From: Kiritimatiellia bacterium
GTDB lineage: Bacteria > Verrucomicrobiota > Kiritimatiellia > UBA8416 > JADHWI01
NCBI GenBank assembly: GCA_030744755.1
Contig: JASLPY010000028.1
Location: forward strand, 1-57,683
Length of the DNA stretch: 57,683 bases
Reading direction: 5' to 3'
Shown: one piece after another, positions 43,614 to 52,330 of the stretch
How positions within the stretch are numbered: the stretch's first letter is position 1
Layout of the letters: every line of letters starts with the position of its first letter
Translations under genes and position numbers: made by a program
Notes under the pieces: generated by a model
The model's input: only the letters and a program-made list of their open reading frames with translations
The model's database searches: none
What the model was told of the DNA's origin: nothing

Positions 43614-44330
43614 ATGACACAAAGAATTACCAGCAACTTCTCCACCCTGATTATTCTGGTCGGCCTGCTGTTCCTGACTGCCGCAACTTCGCGGGCAGCG
43701 CCGGAACGATACCGGCTCTACACAAAACCGGACCCCACGAGTACAGGCGGCATGAAGGGACATATTTACAGTCCGAAGATGCCCATACAGCAGGTACTGG
43801 CAATACCGCCTGACGAGCCAAGGATAGTGTACAAGGGAGACGTCAGTGGAGCTGACAGCCGGACTTTCAGTTTCACCGGTCTGCCAATGCGCAAGTATGA
43901 CCTGGTAGTCATCTTCGAGACCAAATTCTACGAAGGGTTGCAACTGCACAGGGAAGAAAATACCCTGACGAAAGAAGACCTGAAGAAAATCGACTATATC
44001 GTGCAGAAATCCGATCCCTACTTCACAAAGAAGGTAATTCACCGTGTAGAGGGCACGACGGGCCGCGCAAACCTGGCCCGGTGTATAATCACCTCCCTGC
44101 GAGATAAAGGCTCGGCGGACGTGTCCCACGCCAAATGGCGCCGGACTTTCAAGCTGATCATGCTGAAGGATGTCGGGCCCGGATGGCAGGTAGTAAGATC
44201 GCGCGACCTATACCCGGTCTGGATTGAGTCAAGGTATGCCAACCCTCCGCACTATTACAGCAAGGAGTTATCCAGAATCAGGGTAACCAACAGCAAGAAG
44301 GATCTCGGCGAAATCGACCTCAAGAACTAG
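43614..44330 (+). CDS. Secreted protein of unknown function
   Basis: 238 residues from the ATG with GGAG eight bases upstream. A signal peptide ends near TSRA (residue 27). The mature part is mostly beta strand with GLPMRKYDLVVIFETKFYEG, a heme-free central region, and WRRTFKLIMLKDVGPGWQVV near the end. I do not recognise the family. It looks like a carboxypeptidase-regulatory or transthyretin-like fold by strand pattern, but that is only an impression. It lies divergent from the phosphatase and 150 bp before the sialidase-like gene. Confidence 0.6.
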   Translation: MTQRITSNFSTLIILVGLLFLTAATSRAAPERYRLYTKPDPTSTGGMKGHIYSPKMPIQQVLAIPPDEPRIVYKGDVSGADSRTFSFTGLPMRKYDLVVIFETKFYEGLQLHREENTLTKEDLKKIDYIVQKSDPYFTKKVIHRVEGTTGRANLARCIITSLRDKGSADVSHAKWRRTFKLIMLKDVGPGWQVVRSRDLYPVWIESRYANPPHYYSKELSRIRVTNSKKDLGEIDLKN

Positions 44331-44418
44331 CGCGCATTATTCATGAAGAGACGTCGCGAAAAAGTGAAGCGTGCCGTCAGTGTGGGTCGAAACGGTGAAG
44401 CACCGGTGTTTGTAGTTA

Positions 44419-44432
44419 ACGCCGTAAGGCGT
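44419..44432 (+). terminator. Short hairpin terminator
   Basis: ACGCC-GTAA-GGCGT followed by GTTTCTCC. It lies in the gap after the secreted unknown protein and before the sialidase-like gene; the five-base-pair stem is modest. Confidence 0.4.
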
Positions 44433-44480
44433 GTTTCTCCTTGATTGGCCTGTTCGTCGACAGTGGCCCTTGCCTTTCAG

Positions 44481-45602
44481 ATGAAATACGTACTCACATG
44501 TTTGATTGTTGCGGGAATGGCCGACTGCCTTGGAGCAACACCCATACGCGAGAACAAGACTATTGTCTGGGAACACAGCACGCTGGTTCAGATCACGCAA
44601 CGCGCAACTTATGCACGCATGATCCGCCTGGACAACGGATCCCTGCTGTGCGCTTACGAGAGTCGCGGAAAGTCCTATGTACGAAAGAGCACAGACAACG
44701 GCAAAAGCTGGGATAAGGCCGTATTGGCCGCCGCTTGTTCCTGGGGTTTCGCGGCGAACCCCGAACTACTTCAACTCGAAAACGGCTGGATTCTGCTGCC
44801 CTACAATGAGCGGCCTACTGACCGAACGCATCCCTACACGATTCGAGTTGCGGTGAGCAAGGACCGCGGCTTGACATGGCATGAGAACTCCCTCGTGTAC
44901 ATGGCTGACACCCTGCGTACAAACGGTTGCTGGGAACCCGCAGCAGTACAACTCGCAAACGGTGAGATTCTGCTCTTCTTCGCAAATGAGAGTCCCTACC
45001 GCACTTCGAACGAGCAGGAGATCAGCCTTGTGACAAGCCGCGACAACGGCAGAACATGGTCCGCCTCGAGAACAGCCAGCTTCCGTTCCGGTTTTCGGGA
45101 TGGCATGCCAGTCCCCTGCGTGCTGAAAAGTGGCAAAGGGATAGTGCTAGCCATCGAGGATCGTGGCCTACCGGGCAGGAATACTTTCCAGCCTGCAATT
45201 GTCTGCTCGTCGATCGAAGCCCCATGGCCGGCGCCCGTGGACGGCAGGTCAGACCGTCGATGGGAAGCTCTCAAGAACCCGCTCAAACCGGATGTTTACG
45301 CGGGTGCGCCGTATCTCAGACAGATGCCATCGGGAACGACTGTGCTGTCCGTCCAGGTCCAGGACCCGGGCCAGGCTGGCCCTACCATGGTCGTATACCT
45401 GGGCAACGAGGACGCAAGGCGCTTCTCAAGTCCATCCAAACCGTTCGAAAACGGCCCGGGTTCGAAACAGAAATGGGGTTCTCTATTTGTGAAAGATGCG
45501 AATACTATAACCGCGTTGTCGTCATGCCTCGGCGGCGTGTGGTCCATAGACGGACGCATCGTGAGAAGTAGTGCGGTCGCCGGTAAGAGAATGGAGGAAT
45601 GA
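44481..45602 (+). CDS. Secreted sialidase-superfamily (BNR) protein
   Basis: 373 residues with a signal peptide (MKYVLTCLIVAGMADCLGA). A six-bladed propeller is indicated by three Asp boxes: STDNGKSW, SKDRGLTW and SRDNGRTW, with RLDNGSLLCAYES and QLANGEILLFFANES between them. This fold includes exo-sialidases and other glycan hydrolases; the arginine triad could not be confirmed by eye. The start lacks a clear ribosome-binding site; the frame is open to 44445. It ends three bases before the GH10 gene, so the two are likely co-transcribed. Confidence 0.75.
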   Translation: MKYVLTCLIVAGMADCLGATPIRENKTIVWEHSTLVQITQRATYARMIRLDNGSLLCAYESRGKSYVRKSTDNGKSWDKAVLAAACSWGFAANPELLQLENGWILLPYNERPTDRTHPYTIRVAVSKDRGLTWHENSLVYMADTLRTNGCWEPAAVQLANGEILLFFANESPYRTSNEQEISLVTSRDNGRTWSASRTASFRSGFRDGMPVPCVLKSGKGIVLAIEDRGLPGRNTFQPAIVCSSIEAPWPAPVDGRSDRRWEALKNPLKPDVYAGAPYLRQMPSGTTVLSVQVQDPGQAGPTMVVYLGNEDARRFSSPSKPFENGPGSKQKWGSLFVKDANTITALSSCLGGVWSIDGRIVRSSAVAGKRMEE

Positions 45603-45605
45603 AAG

Positions 45606-46934
45606 ATGAGTTTCATGAGAACAGCCTGTATCCCCGCCATTCTAGGCATTTCGTCTCTCATACTGTGCACAACAATCCTCTCGGCCGACGGCGATCCTCT
45701 TTCCAGCGAATCTATCGACAGGCGGATTCAACAACATCGCACCGGCGAGATTACGCTCACTATAACCGGCGATTCCGGCAAACCCATTGCGAACATGCCC
45801 ATTGTCATCGAGATGGTGCGTCACAAGTTTCTATTCGGCTGCAATGCTTACGCGCTCGACAAATGCGGAACGGACGAGATGAACAGGTTGTACGCCGATC
45901 GCTTCGCGGCCTTGCTGAACTACGCAACACTGCCTTTCTATTGGGGCATCTACGAACCGGCACAGGGTAAGACTGACGAAGCACGAGTACGAAAAATGGC
46001 TGAATGGTGCCGGCAACACAATATCCAGACCAAGGGTCATCCGCTCTGCTGGCATGAAGTTGAGCCGAAGTGGCTCACGCCACAGCCACTCGACCAAATC
46101 GAAACACTCCATATGCAGCGTATCAGGCGCGAAGTAGCCGGCTTCGTCGGCCTTATTGACACCTGGGATGTTGTTAACGAGGCCGTGGTGATGCCGGGCC
46201 ACAAGGGAGGCAAGAAAGCGATTCCCCGATTGTGCCAGGGACTCGGACAGGTGGGCCTCATAGGGAAATGCTTCGCCGAGGCCAGGAAAGCTAACCCCCG
46301 GGCAGTACTTCTGCTGAACGATTTCGTTACCGATGAGAGATATGAGAAGTTGATCGGAGATTGTATCGAGGCTGGCGTCAGCATAAACACCATAGGTATT
46401 CAGTCACATATGCATACCCGGTATCGCGGTGCGAAATGGGCATGGAACACATGCGAACAGTATGCCAGGTTCAACAGACCTCTGCATTTCACAGAACTTA
46501 CGATTCTTTCCGGTAAACTCAAGACAGACAACGACTGGTTCGGCCATCATCCCGGATGGGACAGCACACCCGAGGGCGAACAACGCCAGGCCACACAAGC
46601 TGTTGAGCTTTACCGCGTGCTCTTCTCTCACCCGTCCGTCGAAGCTATTACGTGGTGGGATTTCTCCGATCTCAAGGCCTGGCAGGGCGCCCCGGCAGGA
46701 CTGCTGCGAAAAGACATGTCCCCAAAACCCGCCTACAACAAACTCCATGCCCTGATCAGGAAAGAATGGTGGACCGGCCCGTTGAAATCCAAGACAGACA
46801 CGGCCGGCAATGTCCATTTTCGTGGCTACCTCGGCAGCTATACTGTCACCGCAAACAAGCAACGGGCTACCTTCGAACTGGCCAAGCCAGGTAAGAACAC
46901 GGAAACTGCCAAGCTCACGAAAATGGGTCGCTAG
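45606..46934 (+). CDS. Secreted GH10 endo-beta-1,4-xylanase
   Basis: 442 residues: signal peptide (to about 27), a small beta domain (ITLTITGDSGKPIANMPIVIEM) and a GH10 TIM barrel. FGCNAY, FYWGIYEPAQGK, KGHPLCWHEVEPKWL, the acid/base Glu in DTWDVVNEAVV, NTIGIQSHMH, the nucleophile Glu in PLHFTELTILS and ITWWDFSD are in the usual order. It cleaves xylan-type backbones outside the cytoplasm. GGAGG is eight bases before the ATG. Convergent with the large minus-strand gene. Confidence 0.88.
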   Translation: MSFMRTACIPAILGISSLILCTTILSADGDPLSSESIDRRIQQHRTGEITLTITGDSGKPIANMPIVIEMVRHKFLFGCNAYALDKCGTDEMNRLYADRFAALLNYATLPFYWGIYEPAQGKTDEARVRKMAEWCRQHNIQTKGHPLCWHEVEPKWLTPQPLDQIETLHMQRIRREVAGFVGLIDTWDVVNEAVVMPGHKGGKKAIPRLCQGLGQVGLIGKCFAEARKANPRAVLLLNDFVTDERYEKLIGDCIEAGVSINTIGIQSHMHTRYRGAKWAWNTCEQYARFNRPLHFTELTILSGKLKTDNDWFGHHPGWDSTPEGEQRQATQAVELYRVLFSHPSVEAITWWDFSDLKAWQGAPAGLLRKDMSPKPAYNKLHALIRKEWWTGPLKSKTDTAGNVHFRGYLGSYTVTANKQRATFELAKPGKNTETAKLTKMGR

Positions 46935-46960
46935 TTAACCGGCGGGAAGGAAGGCCGGCC

Positions 46961-49768
46961 TCACCGTGGCGAGTGTAAAGCGACCAGCCGGCACGGTTGA
47001 AGGTTCAGCGCCAAGACCCCGCTACGCGCCTCCAGCTTACGCCCCGAAACGATAGCCGTCACGCTGCGAATCGTTCCTGGCAGACGGATCTTCACACCCT
47101 TTTGCAGCGTGACAGCCGTGTTTGCCACTGCGAAGTAGGTTCCGTGTTTGGCGGTTTGGATCATCCGTACCACGACATCCGGATCGCTGGAGGCCCCGGG
47201 CAGGAGGCGGCTCGGAAGTGCAGGAAGCGCCAGGAAGTTGGCGTTGAAATCCCGCACGTACCGCGGAAACCCGCGACCGAAGTTGCCGCCGCTGAGGTAG
47301 CCGATCATCGTGGGATCCCCGTTCGCTACAGCTACTACTTCGGACTGCATGCAATAGGGGCCTGCCCGTTCGATATCCGCTACAAAGTATCCGAGTTTCG
47401 ACTTGTCGTCGTGATCAAACATCATATTCTCGTTGAGGCCGTAGTGGCGCACCACTGCCAACCCCGCCGGAGCACGGAAAAACTCCAGGGTCTTTGGGGA
47501 TGAGACGGTGTAAAGGCGGTTGAAGGCGTGCGAGAGCATCACACCTTCCACCTTCTTGTAGGTCATCGGGTCATCCGCCGGCCGGGCATGGTGCACCTCC
47601 CACGATCCCCAATTCAGGCCCGGGGAAGTCAGCCCCTTCAGGTAGTCCCCACGCTCGGAAACCTGCTTCGGGGTCAGAACGGTCCACTGCCGGTCGTTGC
47701 CAGGCTTATGCTCCTCCCGGGCAAGTACCGGATTCCAGGCATCAGGCCTGTCGGTCACGAAGCGGGGGTCCCAGTCACCAAACCCGACCCCCGGCTCGGC
47801 GGGGCAACCGGTAAAAAGAACAACTGCGTCATCAACACCTTTTGCGCGCAGGTGATCGCGCGCGGATGTGAAGAAATCGCGCCGCTTCGACTGCCACCAG
47901 GCAACGTAACGGTCATAAAGGGCCCGATCGTCCTTGATATCCGCCCGGGTGACGGCCTTGCCGTCATTAGCTTCAGCCGCAAATCGTTTCAGCGTTCCAG
48001 GTCCGAAACCAACTGGCATCTGGGACCGCGGCCGGATCCAGATGCCTGCGAAGTTCGCTTTACCTCGCAGGTTAATGACCGTGAGATCGAGCATCTTCTG
48101 AAAATCGGTAAGCGTATCGGGGTCGGTGACATCCGCGTTGGCGCTCTCGATCCATTTAATGTGCGTGTACGCGTCGTCTCGTGCAAGCGGCTTAGCCCGC
48201 CTCTGGTTGCCAAGCCCCTTTGCCCCCTTGCTCCCGCTGTACTCGTAGTACGGCAGAACCTCGAAACCGTAAGTTCCCATCAGTTCCACTATCTCAGCCC
48301 ACAGTCCCTTCCTCTCCGAGTTGTGATACACCCACTCATTGCCTCCGTAAGGTGTCGAATCCCAATGCTGGCAGGCGCCGAACTCCAGGAGATCTTTGGT
48401 AAAAGTATTGATCCCGAGAAAGCGCATGAGCTCCGCCTTATAGCGGTACCACTCGAGCGCCTCGTCCACACCGCGATCCTCCGGCTTCTTCCCGCCGATA
48501 ACACCGTCAGCCATTTCCTCACGCCAGAAAATCCTGCGCCTCGGAAGGCCCTTCGGCGGGAGCTGGAGTGGCATGGCCAGCTTGTCGGGGTCCAGCACCT
48601 CGTACAGCCGGATGCGGGATACGGCAGCCCCTTGCGACATGGGGATGTTCCGGGTCGAAAACTGGGCAATCGAGACGTCGAAACCGTCTTCGGGGCTAAG
48701 CGTCCGCGGCACCTGGCTCCCGCGAACGAGCCCTTTCTCGGGAAAGCGGTCGTGCAAGCGGAACAGCAGCATATACTGCTCCCACTTGCCGGACAGCGGG
48801 AGGTCCAGCGATTCCACAAAGTTGTTTACGTACTTGCAGTGCATGGCATCGCCAAGCGCCGCACCCGTGTGGAACCCGCGCGATGTCTCGTTGCCGGTAT
48901 TGATGACGACCATGCTGCGCGGAGCATCCTCTGGATACTCGACGGCCAGAACATACGCGCCACCCGGGCGGAGCAGCTTCATGGTACCCATCCGGACAGT
49001 CATGTAGGTGCATTCGCCGACCGTCTTCGGCAAGATCCGGCATCTTCGTCCCAGGATCGTCCTGATCTCTGGCTTGTTCTTTCCATCCAGGCGCAGCATG
49101 TGCCCCGGGTTATCGGCCCCCAGGTCCACCTCGTCGATGAGCGACAAGGTGCCAAATGTCGTCGTTTTCGTCAGTGGACGCTTCAGTGCCTCCTCGCGCG
49201 CCTTCTTCAGCATCTCCAGGCGGGCGGTCCTCTCCTCGGCGGCCACGGCCTTGCGATCCAACATTGCCTGATAGGCTTCCGGCCTGTGCTCGTAAAGCGC
49301 AATCTCCGTGAACTGCGCGCCCGCCGTCATGCGAGTGAAGCGAAGGTAGCGGGTTCTCACGTCGAGCTGAATCTTTGTCCACTGCATGTATGTGCCACAG
49401 TCGTATGTCGCAACCTCTTTCCATGCGCCCGGCTTACCGGTCGAAATAACGACATCTCCCTTGTTGTGCGTGTCGAAAAGCCAGAGCGTGGACAGGTTCT
49501 TTTCGGCACGAAGGTCAATGTGGGCGCTGTACGGGTAGTTCTTGTCGTGCTGCGAATTGATCTGCCAGATCTTGGACGGTTTGCCGGCTGGCGGACCGAC
49601 AATAAGCCGCTGCTCGTCAACCAACCCGCCCGGGTCTCCCACCCCGGCTTCATTCTTGACCATACCAGGGTTAAGCTCGACTCGCATCTCCTGCGCCAGG
49701 CCATAAAGGCAAATGCTTCCCATGAGCACCGCGGCCACAAGGATAACCAGATTGACTCTACGTTTCAC
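46961..49768 (-). CDS. Large secreted protein, putative glycoside hydrolase
   Basis: 935 residues from GTG, without a clear ribosome-binding site. Signal peptide to about residue 26; N-terminal F5/8-type C (discoidin-like) domain to about 170 (LSTLWLFDTHNKGDVVIS, RYLRFTRMTAGAQFTEIALYE); a short coiled segment; a jelly-roll-like region (220-420); then what may be a TIM barrel (430-800: EWYRYKAELMRFLGINTFTK, FEVLPYYEYSGSKG, FAGIWIRPRSQMP). A C-terminal beta domain closes it. I do not know the family; a hydrolase of plant or algal glycans is inferred from neighbours. Confidence 0.6.
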   Translation of the reverse strand: MKRRVNLVILVAAVLMGSICLYGLAQEMRVELNPGMVKNEAGVGDPGGLVDEQRLIVGPPAGKPSKIWQINSQHDKNYPYSAHIDLRAEKNLSTLWLFDTHNKGDVVISTGKPGAWKEVATYDCGTYMQWTKIQLDVRTRYLRFTRMTAGAQFTEIALYEHRPEAYQAMLDRKAVAAEERTARLEMLKKAREEALKRPLTKTTTFGTLSLIDEVDLGADNPGHMLRLDGKNKPEIRTILGRRCRILPKTVGECTYMTVRMGTMKLLRPGGAYVLAVEYPEDAPRSMVVINTGNETSRGFHTGAALGDAMHCKYVNNFVESLDLPLSGKWEQYMLLFRLHDRFPEKGLVRGSQVPRTLSPEDGFDVSIAQFSTRNIPMSQGAAVSRIRLYEVLDPDKLAMPLQLPPKGLPRRRIFWREEMADGVIGGKKPEDRGVDEALEWYRYKAELMRFLGINTFTKDLLEFGACQHWDSTPYGGNEWVYHNSERKGLWAEIVELMGTYGFEVLPYYEYSGSKGAKGLGNQRRAKPLARDDAYTHIKWIESANADVTDPDTLTDFQKMLDLTVINLRGKANFAGIWIRPRSQMPVGFGPGTLKRFAAEANDGKAVTRADIKDDRALYDRYVAWWQSKRRDFFTSARDHLRAKGVDDAVVLFTGCPAEPGVGFGDWDPRFVTDRPDAWNPVLAREEHKPGNDRQWTVLTPKQVSERGDYLKGLTSPGLNWGSWEVHHARPADDPMTYKKVEGVMLSHAFNRLYTVSSPKTLEFFRAPAGLAVVRHYGLNENMMFDHDDKSKLGYFVADIERAGPYCMQSEVVAVANGDPTMIGYLSGGNFGRGFPRYVRDFNANFLALPALPSRLLPGASSDPDVVVRMIQTAKHGTYFAVANTAVTLQKGVKIRLPGTIRSVTAIVSGRKLEARSGVLALNLQPCRLVALHSPR

Positions 49769-49807
49769 AGTTGACTGACTTTCAATCGATCGCGCTTCAT
49801 ACGGTTT

Positions 49808-50899
49808 CTACCCCAGCGGCAACGATACCGGTCGTTTTGTGCGATAGCATTCCTGGGCGGCGAAGACGACCTCGTGCGTTTTGATCGCGTCTTCCAGGTT
49901 GCAATGCGATTCGCGGTCATTGAGGATGCAGTTGACGAAATGGTCCATCTCGCCCTGGAACGGATGGTGGCTCACGTCCGAGCTGTCGGGGCGGATATCG
50001 GGGAGCTCCTCCCAGTCTTCCTGGTCCAGCAACGTATGCGACCAGACGCGGTTGTTCTTTACCGAGCCCTTGTCGCCAAAGATCTCAACAGGAAACGCGT
50101 AGGGTTGAATGCATTCGAAGTTCACGGAAACCTTGCCCAGCACACCGTTAGAGAAGCGCACGAGCGCCATTTCAAGCCCGGCGTACTCCAACGGCAAACC
50201 GTCTTCGTGCCAACTGTTTGTCAGCGGATCGTACATCGTCGTCGAATCCCCGCGCTTGCCCCCCTCGTAAGCAAATACCTCAACCGGATCGGCCGCTTCG
50301 AATTCGCCCTGGGCAGCAAACCAGCGCAGGGCATCGATGGCGTGACAGCCTGCGAGAAGAAACGCACTGACCCCCATGTCCCTGGTCCGACCTTCAGGAT
50401 ATCCACCCCACCAATCGCCGCAGTAGCTCTGGTAATCCGTTTCCACGCAGTATATTTCGCCGAAGGCCCCCTCGGCGGTCATGCGCTTGAGTTTCTGAAA
50501 TAAAGGATTCCAGCGCAGCACGAAACTGACAACCGTTTTAACACCCGCCTGCCGGACCGCATCCCTCATGGCGCTCAGCTCACCCGGCGTCTGGCACACG
50601 GGCTTCTCAATCACCATGTGTTTCCCGGCCCCGGCAGCGGCAATCACGTTCTCCGCATGAACGTGCTGGGGGGTACAGACGGAAACAATGTCAACACCCG
50701 GATGCGCCAGGGCTTGCTCGTAATCGTCGAAGCATGGCACGTCGAGCTCTGCTTCCGTCGCACGTTTCTCGGCGCTGGCCATCGTCCGACTGGATACGGC
50801 CACGATCTCCGCATCAGCATTCTTCTTGAACGCATCAATATGCTGCGTCGAGACCCATCCTGCTCCATGGATGAGGACACCAAGTTTCCTTTCAGACAT
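49808..50899 (-). CDS. Gfo/Idh/MocA-family oxidoreductase
   Basis: 363 residues from the ATG after GGGAGGAAG. Rossmann domain with GAGWVSTQHIDAFKKN, VVSVCTPQHVHAENVIAAA and the catalytic EKPVCQT; a C-terminal alpha/beta domain with NGVLGKVSVNFECI and HHPFQGEMDHFVNCI. Members oxidise or reduce sugars and inositols with NAD(P). Cytosolic, no signal peptide. It is 131 bp downstream of the Tat-type relative and 39 bp before the large secreted gene. Confidence 0.85.
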   Translation of the reverse strand: MSERKLGVLIHGAGWVSTQHIDAFKKNADAEIVAVSSRTMASAEKRATEAELDVPCFDDYEQALAHPGVDIVSVCTPQHVHAENVIAAAGAGKHMVIEKPVCQTPGELSAMRDAVRQAGVKTVVSFVLRWNPLFQKLKRMTAEGAFGEIYCVETDYQSYCGDWWGGYPEGRTRDMGVSAFLLAGCHAIDALRWFAAQGEFEAADPVEVFAYEGGKRGDSTTMYDPLTNSWHEDGLPLEYAGLEMALVRFSNGVLGKVSVNFECIQPYAFPVEIFGDKGSVKNNRVWSHTLLDQEDWEELPDIRPDSSDVSHHPFQGEMDHFVNCILNDRESHCNLEDAIKTHEVVFAAQECYRTKRPVSLPLG

Positions 50900-51031
50900 T
50901 CTTCCTCCCCTCAAAAGCCCGTCCCTGGAACCTTTTCAACCGCGGATTACGCGGATTACGCAGATACAAGCTTCTTTGCACAGCCAGTTCCCCAATATCC
51001 CTGCCCAACCGCGCCCATCCGCGGTTAATCC

Positions 51032-52330
51032 CTACACTTGCCACGGCGCCCGCATCGTGCACCTTAGCAGGCCGTTGGCCACATCGTCATTCGTAAAACG
51101 TTCTTTCTCCGGATCCCACTGCAGCTTGCGGCCGAGTTGGCACGCGATGCCCCCCAGTAGCGCCGTGCTTGTGGCCCGATGCGCAATCTCGGGCGGCGTG
51201 ATGGTCTCGCCGCGGCTCCTGACGCAGTCGATGAAGTTCTGGGCGTGATCGGGGCTGCGGTAGAGGTGCGTTTCGCCCGGCCCAATCACCTCACGCAGGA
51301 GCGACTTCGGTTCAGCTTCGATCCCGCCACGGGTGAACACCCAGCCTTTCTCGCCGATGAACTTCACGCCGTGCCGGTTCTTGCCCGTGTCGGTCATGAT
51401 GAGTTTCACGCCGTTGGCATATTCGAATTCGAGATCGTAGGTCAGGACCGTATCAAACAGACCGTCTGTCGGATACAGGCCGCGACCCGCAATCGATATG
51501 GGCCCGCTACGTTCGAGCCCCATGCCCCACTGCGCAATGTCCAGGTCGTGGACCCCATAGCCCGCAATCCATCCCGATTTACTGTAATCCGTAATAAAGT
51601 ACCAACCGGGAAGGTTTCGAACGCGAAGTCCGCAGTAGGGTGCCTCCGGGGCCGGCCCGAGCCACAGGTCATACTCGAATCCTTCGGGCACCGGTTCCGG
51701 TTTCGGCCAACCCGTGGCGCGTCCGGGAGGCGAACCTATCACGATCTGCTGAAGCTTCCCGATGCGCCCGTTTCGTACGAGTTCGCAGGCGCGGCGCACG
51801 CCACCCATGGAGTGAAGCTGCGTGCCGTGCTGGAATACCGCGCCGTAACGTTTCGCTGTCTCGACCAGCACTCGTCCCTCGCCGATCGTATTGCTGAGCG
51901 GCTTCTCGCAGTAGACATCCTTGCCCGCCTTGATCGCCGCCACAGCCTGCGGCACGTGCCAGTGGTCGGGCGATGCAATTGCCACCGTATCCACATCGGC
52001 ACGTGCAAGCAGCTCCCGGAAATCCACGTATGCGTCCTCTGGACGCAGTTTCAGCCGGTTGCGGTAGGACTCGCGGCGTGACTTCTGTACGTCGCAGACC
52101 GCCACGCCCTGAACACCCGGGACACGTGACAGGGCGCCCCACACGCCGCCCATGCGACCGCCGGTTCCGATCAGTCCAACCGTAATGCGATTGCTTGGCG
52201 CGGCGGCGCCGTTCTTGCCTAACGCGCTGCCGGGAATGATGGTTGGCAAGGCCAATCCCGCGGCACCGGCCCACAGAAAGTCGCGACGGCCTAAACGGTT
52301 GTCTGTCTTGCGGTTTCTTACCTTCTTCAT
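51032..52330 (-). CDS. Tat-exported Gfo/Idh/MocA-family oxidoreductase
   Basis: 432 residues from the ATG after GGAGGAGAG; it overlaps the upstream stop by four bases. A Tat signal GRRDFLWAGAAGLALP marks periplasmic export with bound nucleotide, as is common for this family in the PVC group. Rossmann motif VGLIGTGGRMGGVWG, VAIASPDHWHVPQAV, catalytic EKPLSNT, then the C-terminal domain (YGVHDLDIAQWGMG). Possibly acts on sugars released by the secreted enzymes. Confidence 0.87.
   Translation of the reverse strand: MKKVRNRKTDNRLGRRDFLWAGAAGLALPTIIPGSALGKNGAAAPSNRITVGLIGTGGRMGGVWGALSRVPGVQGVAVCDVQKSRRESYRNRLKLRPEDAYVDFRELLARADVDTVAIASPDHWHVPQAVAAIKAGKDVYCEKPLSNTIGEGRVLVETAKRYGAVFQHGTQLHSMGGVRRACELVRNGRIGKLQQIVIGSPPGRATGWPKPEPVPEGFEYDLWLGPAPEAPYCGLRVRNLPGWYFITDYSKSGWIAGYGVHDLDIAQWGMGLERSGPISIAGRGLYPTDGLFDTVLTYDLEFEYANGVKLIMTDTGKNRHGVKFIGEKGWVFTRGGIEAEPKSLLREVIGPGETHLYRSPDHAQNFIDCVRSRGETITPPEIAHRATSTALLGGIACQLGRKLQWDPEKERFTNDDVANGLLRCTMRAPWQV

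Noticed and set aside
47528..49774. A 748-codon open frame on the plus strand
   Set aside because: It is the antisense of the 935-residue secreted protein, which has a signal peptide and domain structure. The antisense translation is rich in Arg, Pro and His without motifs, as expected for a shadow frame in GC-rich DNA.
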